In this document: positions 1-6,131 of the stretch, piece by piece
Layout: the number at the start of each line of letters is the position of its first letter
How positions within the stretch are numbered: the first letter of the stretch is position 1
Origin: Bacillota bacterium
GTDB lineage: Bacteria; Bacillota_E; Sulfobacillia; Sulfobacillales; Sulfobacillaceae
Direction of reading: 5' to 3'
Assembly (NCBI GenBank): GCA_021820645.1
Contig: JAKADJ010000142.1
Location: 1 to 6,167 of the forward strand
Length of the DNA stretch: 6,167 bases
Position numbers and translations under genes: made by a program
Notes under the pieces: model-generated
The model's database searches: none
What the model saw: only the letters and a program-made list of their open reading frames with translations
What the model was told of the DNA's origin: nothing

Positions 1-1
1 A

Positions 2-421
2 CTGGTACAGGCGTTTCTCTTCCATGATATCGGCAAAGAACAACCCCGGTTGGTGGTGGGACAGGAATTTGTACCCGCTGACACTTTTGAACCCGGAGCC
101 TTGCATGCCGCACGTAGCGCCGATTGGGCCGTCCGGGATTATCAGGTGTCGACCGATGTGGAATGGATCGTGCGATATCACCATACTCCCGAGGCGGGAT
201 TGCCCGACGGCTTTCCGGCGTCCCTTAAACCAATGTGGCGGCTGTTTAAACTCATCGATGGGCTGTCGGCAGGTATTACCCGCCGGGAGGCGAAAGTCGC
301 CCCGATGACCCTTGAAGGCGCGGTCTTGACGATTTGGGAACACAATCGTGATACGCGCTATCACCGTGCTTACCGCGTGTCAATCTATACCGGACATGAA
401 CAGCCAGTGGATTTCAGCTGA
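2..421 (+). CDS. HD-domain (HD-GYP-like) phosphohydrolase, C-terminal part, 5' truncated by window
   Basis: Only the last 139 codons are present; the reading frame is open from base 2 and ends at TGA 419-421. The fragment has the order of metal-binding motifs seen in HD and HD-GYP phosphohydrolases. These are HDIGK at fragment residues 8-12, a His at 35 in a helix, a tandem His pair at 60-61 followed by a PDGFP stretch (68-72), and an Asp at 86 in LIDGLSAG. In classical HD-GYP c-di-GMP phosphodiesterases the corresponding motif reads HHExxDGxGYP; here Glu is replaced by Thr and GYP by GFP, so the substrate may differ. The tail (residues 94-115) resembles the helix after the final Asp in that family. 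The sensory or N-terminal part is not visible, so signal input and membrane attachment are unknown. It converges on the minus-strand operon and is probably functionally unrelated to it. HD superfamily: confident. HD-GYP subfamily and any nucleotide substrate: tentative. Confidence 0.8.
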   Translation: MVQAFLFHDIGKEQPRLVVGQEFVPADTFEPGALHAARSADWAVRDYQVSTDVEWIVRYHHTPEAGLPDGFPASLKPMWRLFKLIDGLSAGITRREAKVAPMTLEGAVLTIWEHNRDTRYHRAYRVSIYTGHEQPVDFS

Positions 422-427
422 ACCACT
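406..427. repeat. Inverted repeat spanning the stop codon of the HD-domain gene
   Basis: AGTGG (406-410) pairs with CCACT (423-427), and between them lies the perfect 10-base palindrome TTCAGCTGAA (413-422). As RNA this gives a stem of about eight pairs with a two-base AT bulge and an AGCT loop. A second small stem, CCAC-TTT-GTGG, overlaps at 423-433. No T-run follows, so this is not a standard intrinsic terminator. It may still stabilise the 3' end, or be chance. Confidence 0.3.
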
Positions 428-1040
428 TTGTGGAATACATCAAATGAGCTACGCAACATTACGAAATTGAGGCCACCGATTTCGACCTTGATGTTGTTTT
501 GCGGGAGCACCGGTCATCGGATTAGTGCCTCATCCCGTTGATGATATCACCCATGTCAAACCATGGCTTAGGACGTGGGAGGCGCTAGAGATTTACCATC
601 TAGGTCTACTGTGCCCAACGACTCGATTCCACCAAGATTATGCCAGTTGAATTCACCGATCTGGGTCGTTGGGCCCTCGTAAGCGAAAGTTCCAGGTATT
701 CTCATCGGACAGGGCAGGAGCGACGTCAGGTAAAGCCAAGGCGAGACCTATGGATCATTTTCGGCTACGCGCTGGCATAGGTTGGGCGCTTGTCACGTTG
801 GTTAGACTCGCTACAGGCGTTTGGATGAAGATCCATCAAGGAGCCACGCGACAGGCAATTCCAGCCCAAAGACCACCGCTTCACACCATTGCTCCGTCCC
901 ATCATTTTCGTGGTCTAAAGGGGGCTACAACACCGATTGATCCCATGGCGGTAGGCGAACCGCCTTCGCCCTACGGGCCGTGGGAAGGATATCAAGGGCC
1001 GATTGTTTCCCGAAGGTTTCCCACCCAACTCCTCGTTCAA
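422..1040. other. Gene-poor convergent intergenic region (619 bases)
   Basis: No reading frame here has a ribosome binding site, recognisable motif or family-like composition. Short open stretches switch frame and are broken by stops, for example 448-522 (encoding ATQHYEIEATDFDLDVVL then a stop) and 661-777 in the same phase. The only long frame, from TTG 671, runs into the antisense of the regulator gene and is Arg/Pro-rich. The region could be eroded coding DNA or plain spacer. I found no intrinsic terminator with a U-run for either converging gene, and no insertion-sequence ends. Confidence 0.55.
954..970. repeat. Small inverted repeat downstream of the regulator gene
   Basis: GGCGAA (954-959) and TTCGCC (965-970) form a six-base stem around a CCGCC loop, about 70 bases beyond the 3' end of the minus-strand operon. 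No U-run follows on the minus strand, so a role in ending the operon transcript is possible but weakly supported. Confidence 0.25.
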
Positions 1041-2027
1041 TCACATTACTCCCGTAGCCCTTTGCAGTGCCTGGATTCTCTCGCGCAAGTAATCAATCGA
1101 CAACGGGTCATACTCCGTCGCGTAATCCACTACACGTTGTCTGGAAGTCAGAGCCCCTAACATCCCACGCGTCCCATCATGCACCACAATCACATCAACA
1201 TGGGTGAGGCACTGTTGCAGTTCTGTCAGGTCTTCAAAATTCAGCGGGACCACTTCGTGACCTGAAGATAGGGCGGTGGTCGCGATCGACGCCATATTAT
1301 GCATCGCGGTGCGCGAAGGTGCCACGACCGCAATCCGAGCAGTTCGAGGAATGCGGCCTAATGCCCGTCGAGTCGCATCCGACACGCGCACACTAAGCCC
1401 CACCAGTTCAAATTTTCCCGGATCATAATACTCCCGCAATTGCCCCAGGTGGTAGATATTGGTCACCACGAGATCTGGCACTCCCGGTGAACGCGCCACA
1501 TCGCCTAACAGACGTCGTTGAATGGGGATCGATGTGATTTCAGCCAACTGGTCGCCAAAATACGTTAAGCTTGCCGCATTGCACTCCGTAAACACGATCT
1601 CCAGAGCACGCACCGCTCCTCCTCCAAATCGCGTAGGTAGTGCGAGTAAAGTTAACGCTTGGACGCCCACGGACATTGGAACCTGGTGAGCCGCGAACTG
1701 CTTTAAGATATTCGGAGCCATTTGGGTAGCATAATGGACGGCGTCTAGTCGGGCGCGGTCCCATCCAGGGCGAGCGGCGACAAAATACCCTCGGGCTCCC
1801 TGAGACTCCACGAATCCTCCCTGCTGCAATTCGGCAAAAGCGACTAAAATTGTGTTGTGATTAATACCTAAGTCCTTACTCAGTTGGCGCACCGACCACA
1901 GCCGTTGTCCGGGCCGCAGAGCCCCCCGCCCCATCCAATAGATAATTTGAAAGACAATTTGATCCGACAGTGCCACCATCGTATCGTGTTGCACGACGAT
2001 AAGGGGCAACTGCATCGCATTGTTCAT
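1041..2027 (-). CDS. GntR-family transcriptional regulator with large C-terminal ligand-binding-like domain
   Basis: Encodes a 328-residue cytoplasmic DNA-binding regulator. Residues about 14-84 form a GntR winged helix: DQIVFQI, then GALRPGQRLWSVRQLSKDLG (35-54) with the family's PG and SVR signature, the recognition helix INHNTILVAFAELQQGG (55-71), and a wing ending at GYFV. The rest (about 95-328) is not the aminotransferase domain of MocR proteins. It shows alternating strands and helices: IVFTECN (144-150), DLVVTNIYHL (185-194), a VGLSVRV strand, RIAVVAPSRT (231-240) and DVIVVHDG (278-285). This looks like a two-lobed, periplasmic-binding-protein-like effector domain. That makes it much longer than the roughly 130-residue YtrA type. 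The ATG at 2027 is chosen because it overlaps the upstream stop as TGATG and has AGGGAG seven bases upstream; a TTG one codon earlier is possible. It probably controls its own operon, with an intermediate or the substrate as ligand; this is inference. Confidence 0.9.
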   Translation of the reverse strand: MNNAMQLPLIVVQHDTMVALSDQIVFQIIYWMGRGALRPGQRLWSVRQLSKDLGINHNTILVAFAELQQGGFVESQGARGYFVAARPGWDRARLDAVHYATQMAPNILKQFAAHQVPMSVGVQALTLLALPTRFGGGAVRALEIVFTECNAASLTYFGDQLAEITSIPIQRRLLGDVARSPGVPDLVVTNIYHLGQLREYYDPGKFELVGLSVRVSDATRRALGRIPRTARIAVVAPSRTAMHNMASIATTALSSGHEVVPLNFEDLTELQQCLTHVDVIVVHDGTRGMLGALTSRQRVVDYATEYDPLSIDYLRERIQALQRATGVM

Positions 2028-3220
2028 CAAATCACTCCCTGTTGGTGTAAGCGGGCCTGTTCGTTCTTAGAAAGCCCTAATAACTCCCCATAAATACGGT
2101 CATTGGAAGCTCCTAGCGATTCTCCCACAAATCGCACCTGACCCGGCGATGTGGCCAAATGTGGAACCACATTGGGCATCATAATCATCTCACCGGATTC
2201 GTCATCCCGCAACGAGATAAAATTATTCCGCGCCTGGATGTGAGGATCCTGCGCCACTTCGGCTATCGAATTCACCGTCCCGCAAGCCACTCCCCACTGC
2301 GTGAGATGACGCACCATCTCGTCGGCCGTTTTTGTCAGAAAAAAGTCACGAATTTTTTGGTCTAATACCCTACGGTTTGCAACGCGGGCGGCATTGTCGT
2401 GAAAACGCGGATCGTTCACCAGGTCGGCCGCATCCATTGCACTGGCGAGTCGTTCAAACATCCGTTGCGTCGACACAGGAAGCACCACCCACTGTCCATC
2501 ACGAGCACAATACACATCGTTCGGAGCCACGCCTGGATTTTGATTGCCCTGCCGTGCCCGGACCGTACCCATCGTGCCATAGACGGCCGGAAGATCCTCC
2601 AACATGCGCAGAATCGGCTCATAAAGCCCCATGTCGATCAGTTGCCCTGTCCCAGTTTTTTTTCCCTCTTGCAGGGCCAGTAGTACCGCGAATGCTCCGT
2701 AGATTCCCGTGATGCCATCCGCTAAAGGAAATCCACTAAAGAGGGGCGGCCCGTCCGGATACCCGGTAATCGCCGTTAATCCCGCGAAGGCTTCTGCAAT
2801 ACGTGCAAATCCTGGTCGATCTCGATAAGGACCCGTCCGGCCAAATGCCGATAGATGGAGCATCACCAATGCCGGATGGGCCAGCTGAAGATCTGTAAAG
2901 TCAATATGCCATCGTGCCAGAGTACCGGGACGAAAGTTAGTAATCACGACGTCACACACGGCGGCCAACCGTCGAAAGAGGTCTTGCGCCGGTGCCTGAT
3001 GCAAGTCCAATGTAATACTGCGTTTATTGCGATTCGTAACTTTGTGATACAGAGGGATCCCCTCTGGGCTCCGGGCATAAGCGCGAATCGGATCCCCGTG
3101 TCGTGGCTCTTCCACTTTAATCACCTCGGCACCAAAGTCTCCGAGGAGACTCGCCGCGAGAGGCCCTGCTATAATGGTCGACGCATCGAGCACCCGTATC
3201 CCGTCTAACGTGGACCCCAT
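2027..3220 (-). CDS. Class III (CaiB/BaiF family) acyl-CoA transferase
   Basis: Encodes 397 residues, the usual family length. Enzymes of this family move coenzyme A from a donor thioester to a carboxylic acid in the cytoplasm through aspartyl-anhydride chemistry; some relatives are CoA racemases. The N-terminus has the typical LDGIRVLDAS and AGPLAASLLGDFGAEVIKVE (18-37). NRNKRSITLDL (63-73) and DVVITNFRPG (90-99) complete the CoA-binding fold. Asp168 in FPLADGITG aligns by eye with the nucleophile of CaiB (D169, in TADYFSG) and of formyl-CoA transferase, so the enzyme should be active. The C-terminal half resembles CaiB around DPHIQARNNF and in the MMPNVVPHLATSPGQVR stretch. The ATG at 3220 has AGGAGG seven bases upstream; the frame stays open upstream to 3430, but that part overlaps the M20 gene and is non-conserved in style. 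The acid substrate is unknown. Its place after a peptidase/amidase gene suggests it activates the acid that enzyme releases (inference). Confidence 0.93.
   Translation of the reverse strand: MGSTLDGIRVLDASTIIAGPLAASLLGDFGAEVIKVEEPRHGDPIRAYARSPEGIPLYHKVTNRNKRSITLDLHQAPAQDLFRRLAAVCDVVITNFRPGTLARWHIDFTDLQLAHPALVMLHLSAFGRTGPYRDRPGFARIAEAFAGLTAITGYPDGPPLFSGFPLADGITGIYGAFAVLLALQEGKKTGTGQLIDMGLYEPILRMLEDLPAVYGTMGTVRARQGNQNPGVAPNDVYCARDGQWVVLPVSTQRMFERLASAMDAADLVNDPRFHDNAARVANRRVLDQKIRDFFLTKTADEMVRHLTQWGVACGTVNSIAEVAQDPHIQARNNFISLRDDESGEMIMMPNVVPHLATSPGQVRFVGESLGASNDRIYGELLGLSKNEQARLHQQGVI
2035..2040 (-). promoter_or_regulatory. Ribosome binding site of the GntR gene, inside the CoA-transferase 3' end
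   Basis: AGGGAG on the minus strand sits seven bases before ATG 2027 and lies within the last codons of the CoA-transferase gene. The stop TGA (2029-2027) shares its final A with the ATG, so ribosomes finishing the enzyme can restart on the regulator. Confidence 0.75.
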
Positions 3221-3227
3221 TTCAATC

Positions 3228-3233
3228 CCTCCT
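3228..3233 (-). promoter_or_regulatory. Ribosome binding site that fixes the CoA-transferase start
   Basis: A perfect AGGAGG on the minus strand, seven bases before ATG 3220, decides between this start and longer in-frame options reaching back to 3430 inside the M20 gene. Confidence 0.85.
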
Positions 3234-3250
3234 GAAGGTGAGGACCTCAT

Positions 3251-3265
3251 GGGACGTGCCGTCCC
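3251..3265 (-). promoter_or_regulatory. Hairpin in the M20 to CoA-transferase spacer
   Basis: GGGACG (3251-3256) and CGTCCC (3260-3265) make a perfect six-pair stem with a three-base loop. It lies 17 bases upstream of the CoA-transferase ribosome binding site in the 94-base spacer. A further GTCCC at 3271-3275 offers an alternative partner. There is no U-run, so termination is unlikely. It could protect or set the relative level of the downstream message. Confidence 0.35.
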
Positions 3266-3314
3266 TCGTTGTCCCTGCAAGATTTCTCGTGTCTTTCTCA
3301 TGCCGCTACTCAGT

Positions 3315-4685
3315 TCAGAGGCGACTGAATGCATCCACAATAGCGGCCAAATGACGCGTTCCCCGGATAAAGTCTTCAATGCGCACGTGTTCATTCGGAG
3401 CATGCGGCCGATTGTCCCAGTACCCCACACCCGCTGTCACCACCGGTATACCGAGTGCATCCGCAAATGCGTATCCCGGGCTACTGCCTCCAATCATCGG
3501 CACTACGGTCGGCACCGTGCCATAAATCGATTCGGCCGTGTCCGTCACCACACGGACGAGAGGTTCTGCGGGGTCGGTGCGTGCTGAGCCCATCCATCCC
3601 AATATGGTCATACGCACATCAAAAAATCCCATGCTATCGAGATATCTCCGGAGCTTATCTGCAATGTCTTCAGGGTCTTGGCCCGGCACCAGGCGGAAGT
3701 CAACCTTCGCCGTCGCCACGCTGGGCACGATGGTCTTGCTGCCGGACCCTTGATATCCACTACCGATCCCTTGAATATTGCACGTCGGGGAGAACACGGA
3801 CCGCAAGAGATCTTCACCGGTGCGCCCTCCCACAAAACTCCCGACCTCATAAAGACGTTGAAGCTGATCGATCACGGCCGGATTTTCTCGCCACACGGTC
3901 GTGAAGTAGCCCAAGTCTTGCTCCGACGGTGGTTTCACGTGGTCATAGAATCCCGGAATCCGGACCATTTCGTCGGACCCTTTGATCGCACTCAGCGCCC
4001 ATAGTAGCCGCCATGCCGCATTCGGGAGCATGTGGGCTGTCCCGGAATGTGCATCATGCGAGAGCGTGCGCACCGAGAGCTCCACTTCCAGGATACCTCG
4101 CACGCCTAATGGCACAATAGGAGACCCGTCGCGACTAATGTCGCCGCCCTCCCAGATCGCCCCGTCACATCGAAGGGTCGCTTGATGTTGACGGACAAAT
4201 TCCCGAATGTGGGGGCTGGACATCTCTTCGTCTCCTTCCACCACCGAGATGACGGAACAGGGCAACTCCCCCCCATAGGCGGCAGTTAAAGCATCCATCG
4301 CAAAAAGTCGTGCCACCCACTCCCCCTTGTCATCTTTAGTCCCTCGCCCGAAAATTTTTCCATCCCGTCTGGTCGGTTCAAACGGAGGGCTCTCCCATAA
4401 TTCCAACGGTTCTACCGGTTGAACGTCATAATGGTTATATAAGAGCAATGTTTTGTCTGAACGTCCCGCGAACGATCCCACAATCACGGGGTTCCGCGGA
4501 GTTTCGTAAGTTTTTACGCGCCCACGATGTCGCTGTATCACCTCTGTGACCAGTTGCACACAGTCGGTCATGCCCCAATCTTGGGCAGAAACACTCGGTT
4601 GGGCACACAGCTCACACACTTCATCCAAATATCGCTCAAGATTCCTCTCGATAAATCGGTTCACTGCATCGCTAATGTCTTGCAT
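3315..4685 (-). CDS. M20-family zinc metallopeptidase / amidohydrolase (dipeptidase-like)
   Basis: Encodes 456 cytoplasmic residues, normal for M20 dipeptidase/CPG2/carnosinase-like enzymes, which hydrolyse peptide or amide bonds with a two-metal centre. The expected motifs appear in order. NHYDVQP gives metal ligand His85 and Asp87. GRGTKDDKG (113-121) gives the bridging Asp118. VEGDEE (149-154) gives the likely catalytic base Glu153 and ligand Glu154. WEGGD (178-182) gives the next acidic ligand, either Glu179 or Asp182. RPHAPNE (426-432) gives the final ligand His428. The lid/dimerisation domain is inserted at about 195-315 and carries the usual DAHSG (211-215). No signal peptide is visible. 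The ATG at 4685 is chosen over an in-frame GTG at 4697 because that GTG overlaps the AGGAGG site. It follows the transporter gene by 74 bases, so its substrate is probably the imported compound: a dipeptide, N-acyl or N-carbamoyl amino acid, or similar amide. Family certain; substrate unknown. Confidence 0.94.
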   Translation of the reverse strand: MQDISDAVNRFIERNLERYLDEVCELCAQPSVSAQDWGMTDCVQLVTEVIQRHRGRVKTYETPRNPVIVGSFAGRSDKTLLLYNHYDVQPVEPLELWESPPFEPTRRDGKIFGRGTKDDKGEWVARLFAMDALTAAYGGELPCSVISVVEGDEEMSSPHIREFVRQHQATLRCDGAIWEGGDISRDGSPIVPLGVRGILEVELSVRTLSHDAHSGTAHMLPNAAWRLLWALSAIKGSDEMVRIPGFYDHVKPPSEQDLGYFTTVWRENPAVIDQLQRLYEVGSFVGGRTGEDLLRSVFSPTCNIQGIGSGYQGSGSKTIVPSVATAKVDFRLVPGQDPEDIADKLRRYLDSMGFFDVRMTILGWMGSARTDPAEPLVRVVTDTAESIYGTVPTVVPMIGGSSPGYAFADALGIPVVTAGVGYWDNRPHAPNEHVRIEDFIRGTRHLAAIVDAFSRL

Positions 4686-4696
4686 GATAACGCGCA

Positions 4697-4702
4697 CCTC
4701 CT
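4697..4702 (-). promoter_or_regulatory. Ribosome binding site deciding the M20 gene start
   Basis: AGGAGG within AAGGAGGTG on the minus strand lies 11 bases before ATG 4685. Its last G is the first base of an alternative in-frame GTG (4697), which therefore cannot use this site. Confidence 0.75.
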
Positions 4703-4759
4703 TGTTATTATCTTGAGAATCGTTGGCACCCGCTCACCATCTGTACTTGGGCCCGCATT

Positions 4760-6031
4760 TCACGCTAAAGGGTGCGTCATGACCTCATCGTCTAGCGTCG
4801 TGGCGATATTGTGCACCCGATGCAAACGGAGGGTTAAGATGAGGGCACTGAGAAAGCTTATCGCACTCACGATAAACATGGAGACGTAGTGATGGCCCGT
4901 TTGGGCGATGACCTGCCCGACCAAGGGGCCTGCCGCCATGAGGCCTAATGACTGTACGACATTCACCGCGCCGTACACTGACCCGTGAACCTCCTCGGTG
5001 GTGTGGGAGGCTTCTCTAGCTGAGAACCCGCGACGCTGAACCAAATCATCGCGTAAAAGATCCACGGCGAGCGGGTAAGATATCACTTGGATCCCGCCCC
5101 AGGCCACACCCGCTCCGGCCAGCATCACAAAGGCCTGCGATACATTTGTCGCCACGAGCCCTCCTAGTGCGACTAGTACAAACAGTCCCAGTGCCGCTCC
5201 CAAGAGCCAACGTGCGTCATAGCGGCGATACCATCGACCAAAAACCCGAGAAACGGCGACGGCCGTCACACTAAACACCGACATGCTTAGGGCGGCATCC
5301 AGAATGGACCCGTGTAACACATGGATCATGTAGGGGGTAAAAAAGCTACCGATAGCTTCAAAACCTAACCACCATAAAGCTTGCGCCGTTAAATATTGGA
5401 TAAATGCCGAACTCATCATCAATCGCACGGGGGGTCGAGGGCGCACGGTCATCTCGGACACCTGCTCTCGACTACGAAAGGCGGTAATGAGTCCGGACAC
5501 TAAGAGGATTCCAGATCCGAGTAAGAACGCAACAAGATGTCCAACAAATTGCCACACGAGAGGCACGAGCAAAAAAGATACTAATGTGCCCAGCATCCAC
5601 AACACGTTTAAGATCCCTGCGGCTTCGCCGTAATCCCGCGTTTCGCAGGTGTCCGGCATCATCGCCAAATACGGGGCTTGGCTTAACTGCTGGAAGAAAT
5701 AAAAAATGATCACGGCAAGCACTGCGACCGCTAGACTATGAGCCACATACAGTAACATTAATGCAAGCGTCGCCCCCGGAAACGCAATGAATAGAAAAGG
5801 GCGCCGGCGCCCAAATCGCGTTGTCATCCGATCGGAAATAAATCCCGTTACAGGATTCAAGATAATACCGAAGAGCCCTTGAATGCCAAATACCCATCCG
5901 ATGAGAGGCACCCCAGCTCCCTGGGCTGCCAAAAGAACCGCCGTAAAAATCTTATTGAGTCCCCATCCGATATTAGTACCAAGTCCGGCAAATCCCAGAA
6001 TCCAGATCCGGTGGCGTGTTTCTCGATTCAT
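4760..6031 (-). CDS. MFS transporter of the GPH / sucrose-transporter-like (MFS_2) group
   Basis: Encodes 423 residues with about 12 predicted membrane helices in two halves, split by a charged loop near 186-203. It is a cytoplasmic-membrane secondary carrier, probably driven by H+ or Na+. The loop after helix 2 reads GFISDRMTTRFGRRRP (63-78), the signature of SUC/SLC45 and related glycoside-pentoside-hexuronide carriers. The stretch QAPYLAMMPDTCETRDYGEAAG (118-139) matches the second conserved cytoplasmic region (DxxxxxxRGxA-like). ATG 6031 has AGGAGG six bases upstream. As the first gene of the operon it presumably imports the compound handled by the M20 enzyme. Sugars are the best-known GPH substrates, but the neighbours argue more for an amide, peptide-like or acid-containing solute, so it should not be named a sugar transporter. 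The C-terminus ends in a short polar tail (about 404-423). Confidence 0.9.
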   Translation of the reverse strand: MNRETRHRIWILGFAGLGTNIGWGLNKIFTAVLLAAQGAGVPLIGWVFGIQGLFGIILNPVTGFISDRMTTRFGRRRPFLFIAFPGATLALMLLYVAHSLAVAVLAVIIFYFFQQLSQAPYLAMMPDTCETRDYGEAAGILNVLWMLGTLVSFLLVPLVWQFVGHLVAFLLGSGILLVSGLITAFRSREQVSEMTVRPRPPVRLMMSSAFIQYLTAQALWWLGFEAIGSFFTPYMIHVLHGSILDAALSMSVFSVTAVAVSRVFGRWYRRYDARWLLGAALGLFVLVALGGLVATNVSQAFVMLAGAGVAWGGIQVISYPLAVDLLRDDLVQRRGFSAREASHTTEEVHGSVYGAVNVVQSLGLMAAGPLVGQVIAQTGHHYVSMFIVSAISFLSALILTLRLHRVHNIATTLDDEVMTHPLA

Positions 6032-6037
6032 GACGAG

Positions 6038-6043
6038 CCTCCT
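6038..6043 (-). promoter_or_regulatory. Ribosome binding site of the transporter gene
   Basis: AGGAGG on the minus strand, six bases before ATG 6031. It overlaps one of the CCTAG elements of the leader (plus-strand CCTAGCG, 6041-6047), so a protein bound there might also affect initiation; that is speculation. Confidence 0.8.
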
Positions 6044-6070
6044 AGCGCGGTCGATTGCCTAGCGGAACTT

Positions 6071-6087
6071 TCCTAGTTAGGAGCCTA
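6071..6087. promoter_or_regulatory. Candidate operator: interlocked CCTA/TAGG palindromes
   Basis: TCCTAGTTAGGA (6071-6082) has five-base arms around a GT centre, and TAGGAGCCTA (6078-6087) overlaps it with four-base arms. The units CCTA, TAGG and CCTA begin at 6072, 6078 and 6084, evenly six bases apart. More CCTAG copies sit at 6041 and 6058. They lie between the candidate -10 box and the transporter start codon, where a repressor would block the operon. The GntR protein encoded at the operon's end is the obvious candidate, but binding is not shown. Confidence 0.4.
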
Positions 6088-6090
6088 AAA

Positions 6091-6114
6091 TTGCCTCAAA
6101 GCCACGCCAGGCAA
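6091..6114. repeat. Inverted repeat TTGCCT...AGGCAA in the operon leader
   Basis: TTGCCT (6091-6096) and AGGCAA (6109-6114) are separated by 12 bases, and a further TTGCCT occurs at 6055-6060. It lies just downstream of the candidate -10 box near the expected transcription start. It could be an operator for a dimeric regulator or a stem near the 5' end of the message. Confidence 0.35.
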
Positions 6115-6125
6115 CAAATCTGCGT

Positions 6126-6131
6126 ATTATA
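6126..6131 (-). promoter_or_regulatory. Candidate -10 box of the operon promoter
   Basis: A perfect TATAAT on the minus strand sits 94 bases upstream of the transporter ATG, in an AT-rich patch. No good -35 hexamer occurs 15-18 bases upstream (17-base spacing gives GCCATA), and there is no TG extension. It could be an activator-dependent promoter or chance. It would give a 5' leader of roughly 85-90 bases holding the repeats described. Confidence 0.4.

Noticed and set aside
5..822. Shared TACAGGCGTTT at 6-16 and 812-822 as ends of a mobile element or duplicated gene
   Set aside because: The flanking bases do not match and the encoded residues differ, so an 11-base chance repeat is the simplest reading.
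951..1020. Intrinsic terminator for the minus-strand operon
   Set aside because: Small stems are present, but none is followed by a U-run on the minus strand.
669..1160. Open frame on the plus strand starting at a TTG
   Set aside because: It lacks a ribosome binding site, is rich in Arg and Pro without motifs, and overlaps the 3' end of the well-supported GntR gene in antisense.
2617..2632. Glu201/Asp196 helix (LIDMGLYE) as the CoA-transferase catalytic acid
   Set aside because: Alignment by eye with CaiB places the nucleophile at Asp168 in FPLADG; the LIDMGLYE helix is conserved but not the nucleophile position.
2159..2712. Several plus-strand open frames inside the CoA-transferase gene
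   Set aside because: They are antisense shadows of a clearly conserved enzyme gene, with no ribosome binding sites or recognisable domains.
3221..3430. N-terminal extension of the CoA-transferase frame
   Set aside because: It overlaps the M20 gene and adds 70 residues with no family resemblance. The ATG at 3220 has an ideal ribosome binding site and gives the normal family length.
4686..4697. GTG start four codons upstream for the M20 gene
   Set aside because: The GTG begins within the AGGAGG site itself, so that site can only serve the ATG at 4685.
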